A stretch of DNA of 64,000 nt from positions 124,001 to 188,000 of the forward strand of contig JANRJC010000049.1 in the NCBI GenBank assembly GCA_033764335.1, in the 5' to 3' direction. Shown piece after piece: positions 8,951 to 16,655 of the stretch; positions within the stretch are counted from its first letter, which is position 1, and each line of letters opens with the position of its first letter. Position numbers and translations under genes: made by a program. The DNA is from JAGQVA01 sp033764335. Its GTDB lineage: Bacteria > Bacteroidota > Bacteroidia > J057. Below the pieces are notes generated by a model. That model saw nothing but the letters and a program-made list of their open reading frames with translations, was not told where the DNA came from and ran no database searches.

Positions 8951-10414
8951 TTAAATTCCGTGCAGGAAGACGAAAAAAACCAGCCAGGTAAGAAAAAGGA
9001 TAGGTAACAATATAATCAGGCTATAACGAATAATGTAACCGAAGAAACTGGGCATGACCACGCCGCGTTCTTCCGCTATAGATTTGACCATAAAGTTGGG
9101 ACCGTTGCCTATATAAGTCATGGCACCAAAAAATACGGCTGCGACAGAAATCGCACGGAGGTAATCTCGGGTAATTAGGTCCACCGTTCCTGCGGCAAAT
9201 GCGGCTACCTCGGCGGTACTGCTGACGTCCATATCAAACTTGGCCAATGCTGCGGAAAGAAAGTTCAGATAAGTAGGCGCATTGTCCAAAACGGCGGATA
9301 GGGTTCCTGTAATCCAATAAATACTATTGACGGAGAAAAAAGATTTGCCCGTTTCACTAGAAGCAAACTCTCCGATAAGCTGGAGGGCGGGCATCATGGC
9401 GAAAAATATACCTGCGAAAAGAAAAACAACTTCGTTGATCGGGTCAAAGGTAAATTCATTACCCCGTAGAGCCGATTTATCCGCAAAAAAATAGCTGCCT
9501 ACTCCGGCACTAAGTTGAATAATTTCGCGCAGAAAGGAGTATTCGGAGCCATGATAAGAGATTGAGGGAACCCAGTCAACTACGTTCGGATCGAGAAAAA
9601 CCGCACCGACAATAATGCCGAGCCATAAAAAATTGCGAGATCCCCGTAAAATAATTTTTCCGGAATAGATGGACTCCACGCGGTCCAGGTTTTTTTTGTT
9701 TTTCCGGTCGTAGAAGAAAAAAACAATTCCCAGCAAAACTAAAGCGAACAACCATTCCGGGAAAATATGAATAATCGTCCACTGAAACGGCACGCCTTTA
9801 AGAAACCCCAGAAATAACGGCGGGTCGCCAATGGGCGTAAGTGATCCGCCGACATTGCTGACCATAAAAATAAAAAAGATAATATGGTAAGGCTGTAAAC
9901 GGTCGCGGTTTAGACGGATGAAAGGGCGTATCAACAACATAGAAGCACCGGTGGTGCCGATGAGGTTGGAAACCATGGCTCCGATCATCAGCAAAGCCAG
10001 GTTGGCGAAAGGAGTTCCCTCCCGGTCAATCTGAATGAGGATACCGCCGGAGGCGATATAAAGTGGTGCCAGCAGGGCAATAAAAGAAATGTATTCGGAA
10101 AGGGCGTGTGTAGGTTCATGTGCGCCCGGCAGCCCGACGAGGTAGTAAATAAGGGTAATGAGACCCAGACCCGGAGCGATATATTTGTAGTATTTATGCC
10201 AGAAGTGGGGAAAAAATACCGGGCCGGTGGCTATTAGAATTAATAATGAAATAAAAGGGATAACCGACCAGGGACTTGGATGATGGTGTACTTCGGCAGC
10301 TACGGCTTCAATCGGTTCCTGCACATGGGGTTGTTGAGCAAATAGGGGGGAATAACCAAATCCATGAGAAATCAGGAGTATAAAAAGGACCTTTTTGGCA
10401 ATTCGGTTTCTCAT
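8951..10414 (-). CDS. NhaD-type sodium:proton antiporter
   Basis: 487 residues with about twelve hydrophobic segments. It carries the hallmarks of the NhaD branch of the ion-transporter superfamily: SNLIGTTGASMLLIRPFI (read in two parts) and SNVGGSLTPIGDPPLFLGFL, the two half-hairpins that bind ions. A C-terminal third has AVLDNAPTYLNF. The N-terminus looks like a cleaved signal sequence (FGYSPLFAQQ), unusual for a transporter but common in Bacteroidota NhaD proteins. It would export Na+ (or Li+) in exchange for protons, consistent with a marine or saline habitat. The gene is monocistronic between the AsmA-like gene and the dehydrogenase gene, all on the minus strand. Confidence 0.88.
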   Translation of the reverse strand: MRNRIAKKVLFILLISHGFGYSPLFAQQPHVQEPIEAVAAEVHHHPSPWSVIPFISLLILIATGPVFFPHFWHKYYKYIAPGLGLITLIYYLVGLPGAHEPTHALSEYISFIALLAPLYIASGGILIQIDREGTPFANLALLMIGAMVSNLIGTTGASMLLIRPFIRLNRDRLQPYHIIFFIFMVSNVGGSLTPIGDPPLFLGFLKGVPFQWTIIHIFPEWLFALVLLGIVFFFYDRKNKKNLDRVESIYSGKIILRGSRNFLWLGIIVGAVFLDPNVVDWVPSISYHGSEYSFLREIIQLSAGVGSYFFADKSALRGNEFTFDPINEVVFLFAGIFFAMMPALQLIGEFASSETGKSFFSVNSIYWITGTLSAVLDNAPTYLNFLSAALAKFDMDVSSTAEVAAFAAGTVDLITRDYLRAISVAAVFFGAMTYIGNGPNFMVKSIAEERGVVMPSFFGYIIRYSLIILLPILFLTWLVFFVFLHGI

Positions 10415-10487
10415 AGGTAAGACATCCGGCGATTCGTCCCGAAATAACTACATATAAAAATAAGTTCCAAATCAACATTAGGATAAC

Positions 10488-11723
10488 CTACATTTTCAGG
10501 ATGTCTTCAAGTACCCAACTCAGGGAGTTTTGCCAGAGTTCGCGGGGAAAAGGATTGCGTAAAAAGGTCTTTTTCAGGGCATTCTCAATGGTTTGGGATA
10601 TATCCTGAAAAATTTTTTCATCTTCCATCGAAATATGTGGTTTCATCAGATAAGCAAACGTACGAGCCATACCACAATTGGCAATAAAGTCAGGAATGAC
10701 CGCCACGTGGTTGTCTGCGTAAAGCCCGGTTTCCCCCAAAAAAATATCAGGATCGTTAAAGGGGACATTTGCCCCGCAGGAAATGACTTCCAGGTGGTTT
10801 TCACGCATTTGGTCGAGCTGATACTTGGTAACTAGCCGGGAACCGGCGGCGGGGATAAATACTTCTGCTCCACACGACCAGACGGCGTTATTGATTTTTT
10901 CAAAGGGTAAGGCATTTTCTACTGCCAGTTTGTTGCCTTCCCGATTGAGGTATAGATGTTTGACTTCGGCTAGGCTTAATCCTTCCGGGCGGATAATCCC
11001 GCCACTTCGGTCTATAATTCCGACGATGCGGAATCCTTCTTTGGCAAGTGTCAGGGCCGCTGCACCCCCTACATTCCCAAAACCCTGTACAATCACCCGT
11101 TTTGCTGCCATGGGTATTCCCCATATCCGGTAAAAATGCACGACAGCCATTCCTACTCCAAAACCCGTGACCATATCGGAGACCGTAATGGTTTTCTGAT
11201 CGGTCGTAGGTGCGTAGTCGTCGTGAACCACTCGTTTGGAAACACCTTCGGAGAGTTGATTCAGGATAGCTTTTCTGTCTTCCTCGGAAGGGTGAAGATG
11301 GCCGTTTACGATGCCTTCTTGGGGATGGCGGATACCTAAAGCAGCCGTTATGGGCATTACATCGGCGACCTCGTCCACATTAAGATCCCCGCCGGTTCCA
11401 TAGTAGTGTTTGAGGAGCGGTGTTACCGCCTGATACCACCGTTGCAGCACGCCGTGTTTTCGTGGGTCTTCCGGATCAAAGTCAATCCCTGACTTTGCAC
11501 CGCCGATGGGCGGTCCACATACGCTGAACTTGATTTCCATTGTTTTTGCCAGCGAAATCACCTCGTCAAGGGTACACCCTTTGCGCATGCGTGTACCACC
11601 ACCGGCGGCACCGTTACGCAGCGAATTGATTACTAGCCAACCCTTTGCTTCGGTTTCGGGGTCATTCCAGGTAAATATGATTTCCGGGGTCTGATATTCA
11701 AACTTCTTTAAATGATGAGTCAT
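10488..11723 (-). CDS. Glu/Leu/Phe/Val family amino-acid dehydrogenase
   Basis: 411 residues. The N-terminal catalytic domain carries GAAGGGTRM, the catalytic lysine in PIGGAKSGI (K77) and GTGGDLNVDE (acid D113). The C-terminal Rossmann domain has the dinucleotide motif QGFGNVGG (214-220). The family interconverts an amino acid and its 2-oxoacid with NAD(P)H and ammonia. The length and the GAAGGGTRM variant fit glutamate- or leucine-dehydrogenase-like members, but substrate preference cannot be read safely. It is divergent from the comF-like gene, with about 110 bases between them. Confidence 0.9.
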   Translation of the reverse strand: MTHHLKKFEYQTPEIIFTWNDPETEAKGWLVINSLRNGAAGGGTRMRKGCTLDEVISLAKTMEIKFSVCGPPIGGAKSGIDFDPEDPRKHGVLQRWYQAVTPLLKHYYGTGGDLNVDEVADVMPITAALGIRHPQEGIVNGHLHPSEEDRKAILNQLSEGVSKRVVHDDYAPTTDQKTITVSDMVTGFGVGMAVVHFYRIWGIPMAAKRVIVQGFGNVGGAAALTLAKEGFRIVGIIDRSGGIIRPEGLSLAEVKHLYLNREGNKLAVENALPFEKINNAVWSCGAEVFIPAAGSRLVTKYQLDQMRENHLEVISCGANVPFNDPDIFLGETGLYADNHVAVIPDFIANCGMARTFAYLMKPHISMEDEKIFQDISQTIENALKKTFLRNPFPRELWQNSLSWVLEDILKM

Positions 11724-11833
11724 AAGAGGCGTCCTTTTTTATGGGACCTCAAATATGAGCAGCCTTTCAGTTATTCGCAATCTGAATTTTGGAATTTGCA
11801 AATTCTTTGTAATTTCCCGAAAAGTACAACACC

Positions 11834-12520
11834 ATGATTACACAATTTGCACAGCTTTTTGTGGCCAATTCCTGTTACGGCTGCGAATCGCCTCTTACCA
11901 TTCAGGAAAAATGTATTTGCCTTTCGTGTCTTTCCCAGATACAGGAGACGCAGACGCATTTGAAGATTTCCGACAATGAGTTGTATTACCGCCTTGCCGG
12001 GCGTATTCCGCTTGACGGAGCGATGAGTCTTTTTTATTTCGCCAAATCCGGCAGGCTTCAAAAAATCCTTCAACACCTAAAGTACAAAAGTGCACCCCGG
12101 TTGGGCGTATTTCTCGGCCAATATTACGGCCATATTCTTAGGGGAGGAGACTGGCTCGGGCAGGTAAATGCAGTGGTTCCCGTGCCTTTGCATGCTTCCC
12201 GATTGATTCAGCGGGGGTATAATCAGTCTGAACAAATTGCCCGAGGCTTAAGTATCGCATTGGATATTCCGCTGGAAACCCAATTGTTGAAACGAAGCCG
12301 TAAGACACTGACACAAACCCGCAAAGCAGGAGGGAACCGGTGGGAAAATGTTTCGGGAGCATTTGAACTGAAAAAAAATCCACCGGCGGGGTTATTGCTG
12401 GTGGATGATGTCATTACTACCGGTGCTACGTTGGAGGCCTGCATACGCACCTTGTCCGAGGCGAAGGTTCCCCCGGAAAAAATTTATATTGCCAGTATAG
12501 GCATGGCAAAAAAAGACTGA
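11834..12520 (+). CDS. ComF-family phosphoribosyltransferase
   Basis: 228 residues. An N-terminal zinc-ribbon-like cysteine cluster (C14, C17 in NSCYGCESP; C28, C30, C33 in KCICLSC) is followed by a type I phosphoribosyltransferase fold. The PRPP-binding loop is LLLVDDVITTGAT (about residues 191-203), and the RGYNQSEQIA motif typical of ComF/GntX lies near 127. In naturally competent bacteria ComF acts in DNA uptake; elsewhere its role is unclear. The stop codon directly adjoins the stop of the convergent VWA gene. Confidence 0.9.
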   Translation: MITQFAQLFVANSCYGCESPLTIQEKCICLSCLSQIQETQTHLKISDNELYYRLAGRIPLDGAMSLFYFAKSGRLQKILQHLKYKSAPRLGVFLGQYYGHILRGGDWLGQVNAVVPVPLHASRLIQRGYNQSEQIARGLSIALDIPLETQLLKRSRKTLTQTRKAGGNRWENVSGAFELKKNPPAGLLLVDDVITTGATLEACIRTLSEAKVPPEKIYIASIGMAKKD

Positions 12521-13513
12521 CTACTGCTCCAGCGGGTTATACATGAAGGTCAGCATCAGAAGAAAGGAAAAGGCAATGAGGATAATTGCTGCCTGAAGAA
12601 ACCCCGGATAATGGTCAAATACCTGGCGGAAGACAATTTCCTGAATCTCTGCTTTTTCCATATTGGAGATTTCTTCAAATATGGCTTTCATTCGTTCAGG
12701 GTCTGTGGCGCGAAAAAACTTTCCGCCGGTATTATCGGCCATTTGGCGGAGGGTTTCTTCGTCGAGGCCGGTATTGCCGCCCTGTGCTGCGATCTGGGCG
12801 GGAGTACTGCTATTACCAATACCGATGCAATAAATACGAATGTTGAAACTCGCGGCGAGCCGGGAGGCTGTAATGGGATCAATTTCTCCCCGGTTATTGG
12901 CACCGTCAGTAAGCAGCACAATAATCCGGGAGGGGTTTTCGCTGTCACGCATGCGGTTGATGGCTACGGCAACGGCTTGGCCCATGGCTGTACCCTGCAT
13001 GGGCAAAATATTAAAATTAATACCTTCAATCATTTTCCGGAGAAGGTCATAGTCGAGGGTCAGGGGGGTATAGCTAAGGGCATTTTCGGCGAAAAGGACG
13101 ATGCCGATCTGATCATTTTGTCTGCCATCAATAAATGAAATAGCGTTTTCTTTCGCGGCTTCAAGGCGGTTGGGGATGAAGTCTGTGGTCTCCATGCTCC
13201 CACTTGTATCGAGCAAAAGCATAATATCCACTCCCGGGGACTGGTTTTCCACGATTTCGCGGGAGGTTTGTGGCCTTGCGATGGCAAGAATAATGAGTGT
13301 CAGGCCGATAAGTTGCAGGGCACGCGGGAGGATACGGAGAAAGGCGAGGTTTACTTTCGGGCGCTGTAACTTGGTCGGGTCATAACTCAGGCGAATGACC
13401 AGTCGCTGTCGGCGGAAATACCGGATGTACCAAAAGAGGTACATAGGGATAATCAGAAGCAGTATCAATGCTTCCGGATTGGCAAAGTGATCTATCCCCA
13501 GAAATGATTTCAT
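12521..13513 (-). CDS. BatA-like VWA-domain membrane protein
   Basis: 330 residues. Two N-terminal hydrophobic segments (about 15-32 and 63-80) are followed by a von Willebrand A domain with an intact MIDAS motif DTSGSM (102-107), a threonine in the AMGQAV region and LLTDGANN. A C-terminal membrane segment spans about 302-325. This is the arrangement of BatA/BatB of the Bacteroides aerotolerance operon, where VWA proteins form a membrane complex with a MoxR ATPase. No MoxR, DUF58 or BatD gene is adjacent, so here it stands apart from the usual operon. The gene ends flush against comF. Confidence 0.88.
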   Translation of the reverse strand: MKSFLGIDHFANPEALILLLIIPMYLFWYIRYFRRQRLVIRLSYDPTKLQRPKVNLAFLRILPRALQLIGLTLIILAIARPQTSREIVENQSPGVDIMLLLDTSGSMETTDFIPNRLEAAKENAISFIDGRQNDQIGIVLFAENALSYTPLTLDYDLLRKMIEGINFNILPMQGTAMGQAVAVAINRMRDSENPSRIIVLLTDGANNRGEIDPITASRLAASFNIRIYCIGIGNSSTPAQIAAQGGNTGLDEETLRQMADNTGGKFFRATDPERMKAIFEEISNMEKAEIQEIVFRQVFDHYPGFLQAAIILIAFSFLLMLTFMYNPLEQ

Positions 13514-13617
13514 GCACGAGAGTTAGCCGCAGCAATCTTACAAAGAAAGCAGGAACTAAAGCATAAAACAAGTGAAACACCCGGCAATTCCGGCCATTGA
13601 CAAGGGAAGTTTGGCAA

Positions 13618-14214
13618 TCACGCCGCTTTTCTTTTTTGAAGGATTACTTTCAGCGGGATTTCGGAAGTGACGGTGACCGAATGTTCGATATAAAGTGGAA
13701 TAACCATAAAATCTCCGGGAGACATATCCGTGACTTGTTCCCCGATATAGCAGGTGCAGGTTCCTTCCAATATGAGAAAAGATTCCAAGGTATCGGTGTG
13801 GACTTCGGGGGGAATGCCTGTTTTTGCCCAGGCTATATAGGTTTCTGGATCATCGCTTTCACCCAGCCGGTGGAGGTAAATATCTTCCAGCGGTTGAGGC
13901 GGGGTGATGTTTTTTATGCGGGCGATCCAGTTTTCGGAGGAGGACGTTTCGGATAAATAAGGGAGGGTTGAAAAATCGTTCGCTAAAGTGATTTCCCGCA
14001 TGAGGGAATCTTTTAGATGAGCGGGAGGTTGTACCTGATGGAGAAAGGCATATTTTTCCAGAGTTAGGGAAATCTGGTCTCGTTCCGATTTTATTTCAGG
14101 GTATTGGGAAATCATTTTTTCCGCGAGGCGAGATTCCGATTCCGAAGAAAGCCCCAACACGTAACTTTCCAAAATTCCCGATGATATAAATGTGTGCTTA
14201 TCCAAAGTTGTCAA
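13618..14214 (-). CDS. Anti-sigma factor with C-terminal cupin domain
   Basis: 198 residues. The N-terminal half (SGILESYVLGLSSESE..., then YPEIKSERDQ and PPAHLKDSLM) matches the all-alpha anti-sigma domain seen in RskA/ChrR-like proteins, but it has no HxxxCxxC zinc motif. The C-terminal half is a cupin (PPEVHTDTLESFLILEG...GDFMVIPLYIEHSV) with potential metal ligands H139, D141, E144 and H178. ChrR of Rhodobacter has the same two-part design and senses singlet oxygen; a sensory role here is an inference. The start is a TTG that overlaps the TGA stop of the sigma gene, so the pair is translationally coupled. No better start lies downstream. Confidence 0.85.
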   Translation of the reverse strand: MTTLDKHTFISSGILESYVLGLSSESESRLAEKMISQYPEIKSERDQISLTLEKYAFLHQVQPPAHLKDSLMREITLANDFSTLPYLSETSSSENWIARIKNITPPQPLEDIYLHRLGESDDPETYIAWAKTGIPPEVHTDTLESFLILEGTCTCYIGEQVTDMSPGDFMVIPLYIEHSVTVTSEIPLKVILQKRKAA

Positions 14215-14747
14215 GTCAATTTTCTAAGTTCCTGTATAGCCGTTCTGGCTCGTGTTTTTACTGTACCGAGGGGCAGATTAAGCGTCTCTGCTGCTTCTGT
14301 GTGAGAATAACCCCTAAAGTAGAGCAAATCCACAAGTTCTTTGTATTCGGGTTTTAGGCGGCCAACAATCTCCTGAAGCCCGATTCCATCTATATACGTA
14401 GTCTCCTGTAAGATCGGATTGTTTATATTTTCTTTTTCCAGCGACTGCGGCTCGCCGCGTTTTTTATAGGTACGGGATCGGGTAAAGTCAATGGCGGTAT
14501 TGCGGGCGATATTGGATATCCAGGTGAAGAGGCGACCTTTTTCGGGGTCAAAAGACTCGATTTTATTCCAGACCTTCATAAAACAATCCTGAAGGGCATC
14601 CTCCGCCACGGCTTGTTCTTTTACTACCCGTAAAATAATACCATAGATAGCAGAAGCATATCTGTCATAAAGAAGTGCCAGGGCCGGTTTTTGCCGGTTG
14701 ACCAACGCTTCAATCAATTGGCTATCCGATAATGTACCCTCCTGCAT
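14211..14747 (-). CDS. ECF sigma factor (sigma-70 family)
   Basis: 178 residues. Region 2 includes ALLYDRYASAIYGIILRVV and DALQDCFMKVW, with RLFTWISNIARNTAIDF. Region 4 includes LKPEYKELVDLLYFRGYSHTEAAETLNLPLGTVKTRAR, read in parts, a clear helix-turn-helix for the -35 region. It sits 21 bases downstream of the thiol peroxidase gene and overlaps the cupin anti-sigma gene, so the three genes form one operon. It probably activates an oxidative-stress or envelope regulon that may include tpx itself. Confidence 0.93.
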   Translation of the reverse strand: MQEGTLSDSQLIEALVNRQKPALALLYDRYASAIYGIILRVVKEQAVAEDALQDCFMKVWNKIESFDPEKGRLFTWISNIARNTAIDFTRSRTYKKRGEPQSLEKENINNPILQETTYIDGIGLQEIVGRLKPEYKELVDLLYFRGYSHTEAAETLNLPLGTVKTRARTAIQELRKLT

Positions 14748-14768
14748 AGGGCCATGATAAAGGTGATA

Positions 14769-15287
14769 CTATTTCACCAACTTATCCACCACTGCCAATG
14801 CCTTTTCGTATTGGGGCTCCTGCGAAATTTCCGGAACAAGTTCCGAATAACGAACCGTATTGGTTTTGTCCAACACAAAAACCGCGCGAGCGGAAAGCCC
14901 TTTCATAGGACCCGAAAGGATTTCGGTGTTGTATTCATTGATGAAATCTTTGTAACGGAAATCCGAACCGGTTACAACATTGGTAATGCCTTCTGCTCCG
15001 CAAAAACGACGAAAAGCATAAGGCAGATCTTCGGATATGACAATTCCTACCACTCCTTCTCCCCGCTTACCCAATTCTTCATTAAACCTCCGGGTCTCCA
15101 TCTGGCATACTCCCGTATCAATGCTGGGCACCGCAATGAGTATTTTGATTTTTCCTTCAAAATCGTCAAACAGGCTTGCTTCGCTAAAATCCTGTTTGAC
15201 AAATGTAAAGTCAGAAGCTTTTTCTCCTACCGCAGGAATATCGTCTTTGATGGAATAGGTTTTTCCCTTAAGTGTTACCGATGACAT
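14769..15287 (-). CDS. tpx: Thiol peroxidase
   Basis: 172 residues, normal length for an atypical 2-Cys peroxiredoxin Tpx. The peroxidatic cysteine is C61 in PSIDTGVCQMETRRFN and the resolving cysteine is C96 in FRRFCGAEG. It reduces hydrogen peroxide and lipid hydroperoxides with electrons from thioredoxin, and may be periplasmic or cytoplasmic (no signal peptide is seen). It is the first gene of the tpx-sigma-anti-sigma operon. A TACCTTTG element, the -7 box of Bacteroidota promoters, lies 32-39 bases upstream on the same strand. Confidence 0.95.
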   Translation of the reverse strand: MSSVTLKGKTYSIKDDIPAVGEKASDFTFVKQDFSEASLFDDFEGKIKILIAVPSIDTGVCQMETRRFNEELGKRGEGVVGIVISEDLPYAFRRFCGAEGITNVVTGSDFRYKDFINEYNTEILSGPMKGLSARAVFVLDKTNTVRYSELVPEISQEPQYEKALAVVDKLVK

Positions 15288-15318
15288 AGATTCAGAATTT
15301 GAATGTTTTTTGCGAATA

Positions 15319-15326
15319 CAAAGGTA
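15319..15326 (-). promoter_or_regulatory. Putative -7 box of the tpx operon
   Basis: Read on the minus strand the sequence is TACCTTTG, an exact match to the Bacteroidota -7 consensus TAnnTTTG, ending 32 bases before the tpx start codon. No convincing TTTG -33 element is found at the usual 19-21 base spacing, so this is a weak or activator/ECF-dependent promoter at best. Confidence 0.4.
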
Positions 15327-15468
15327 AAGAATAAAAATGAATTCACCGATGAAACCTTAAAGCGGAATTTTGGTTTCAACCCTCAAAGAAAAAACTCATC
15401 TTTACATAAGTAATGTAATTTTTTTTCTGTTACTACGACTTATTTACCCGTAACTGCAGGCAATTACG

Positions 15469-16002
15469 ATGGATTTGAATTCAAATAAGGAACAAACGTT
15501 TGTAAAACAGGTGCAGGAACATCAGGGGATCATTCACAAGGTCTGTAGAATATACGGTAACCGGGAGGAAGATCACCGCGATCTTTTTCAGGAGATTGTG
15601 TTGCAATTGTGGCGCGCGTATGATTCGTACAAAGGCGACTCCAAATTTACTACCTGGATGTACCGGGTCGCGCTGAATACGGCAATTTCGGGTTTTCGTA
15701 AACATACACGCTCCCCACAACTTCAACTGCTCTCTGATAAAGAAATGGAAATTCCCGGTTGGGAAGGAGATGTCGAGCGCCAGGAGCGTATGAAGTTTCT
15801 CTATCAGGCGATCAACCAATTGTCCGAAATAGAAAAAGCGATCATTATGCTCCACCTCGAAGACAATAGTTATGATGAAATCGCCGAAATTATTGGTATT
15901 ACCCGCAACCATGTTGGAGTAAAACTTAATCGTATCAAACTGAAACTCAAACAACTTCTCGAACCTCATCTGGCCGATACACCCACGTTTGATGCTGGAT
16001 AA
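15469..16002 (+). CDS. ECF sigma factor (sigma-70 family)
   Basis: 177 residues with region 2 (EDHRDLFQEIVLQLWRAYDSY, read in parts, then KFTTWMYRVALNTAI) and region 4 (LSEIEKAIIMLHLEDNSYDEIAEIIGITRNHVGVKLNR, in parts). It is not closely similar to the sigma factor at 14211-14747. It is followed after 17 bases by a small membrane protein gene, a common Bacteroidota pair in which the second protein could act as an anti-sigma factor. It is divergent from tpx with a 181-base gap. Confidence 0.92.
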   Translation: MDLNSNKEQTFVKQVQEHQGIIHKVCRIYGNREEDHRDLFQEIVLQLWRAYDSYKGDSKFTTWMYRVALNTAISGFRKHTRSPQLQLLSDKEMEIPGWEGDVERQERMKFLYQAINQLSEIEKAIIMLHLEDNSYDEIAEIIGITRNHVGVKLNRIKLKLKQLLEPHLADTPTFDAG

Positions 16003-16019
16003 ATTCGTAGTACAGAAAC

Positions 16020-16643
16020 ATGAATTTTGAAGAACTAAAATACATCTGGCAGGAACATTCCGATGCGGCTTCCGAAACCATGCAGGTGAGTGCGTCGCAA
16101 ATTCACTCCATGCTTCAGGCAAGAAGTAAATCCGCACTGGATAAAATCAACCGGAATCTTCTGATTGATCTTTCGGCTTTTATACTGCTGATCCTTTCAG
16201 GAACGGGATGGGTTCTTTATTCTCACACGCCCCTGACCTCCTTTGAAATGGTTTTCCTTGGGCTTACCATCTTCACCTCAGGTTTTTTCTACTGGCGTAA
16301 ATTCCGGGCACTGAATCGCGTTTCCATTACTACCGACAACCTTCGCGCATCTCTCTCAGCGATTACCCACACCCTCGATTTTTATATGAAACTTTATTTC
16401 TACCTGGTAGTCATTGCCGTTCCGGTCATGGGTTCCGGTGGGATGCTTTATGGTTTTTATAAAGGCAGTCAGGAAGACGGGCGCACACTGGAAGAAGTTA
16501 CCCCTGCGATCTGGATGCTGTTGGTAGGGCTAATGGTCGTCTATTCAACCCTTGCCGTTTTGGCAAGCCGCTGGTATGTCCAACGAATGTTTGGCGTACA
16601 CTACCAGGAACTTAAAACCTGCCTCCGGGAACTTGAAGAGTAA
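16020..16643 (+). CDS. Membrane protein paired with the ECF sigma factor, unknown function
   Basis: 207 residues. The cytoplasmic N-terminal 45 residues begin MNFEELKYIWQEHSD. About four membrane segments follow (near 46-67, 74-91, 121-143 and 160-183), and there is a short charged tail. I know similar proteins only as hypothetical partners of ECF sigma genes in Bacteroidota. The spacing of 17 bases after the sigma gene suggests co-expression and possibly anti-sigma activity, but no known anti-sigma motif is seen. Confidence 0.75.
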   Translation: MNFEELKYIWQEHSDAASETMQVSASQIHSMLQARSKSALDKINRNLLIDLSAFILLILSGTGWVLYSHTPLTSFEMVFLGLTIFTSGFFYWRKFRALNRVSITTDNLRASLSAITHTLDFYMKLYFYLVVIAVPVMGSGGMLYGFYKGSQEDGRTLEEVTPAIWMLLVGLMVVYSTLAVLASRWYVQRMFGVHYQELKTCLRELEE

Positions 16644-16655
16644 ACACAACGGATA

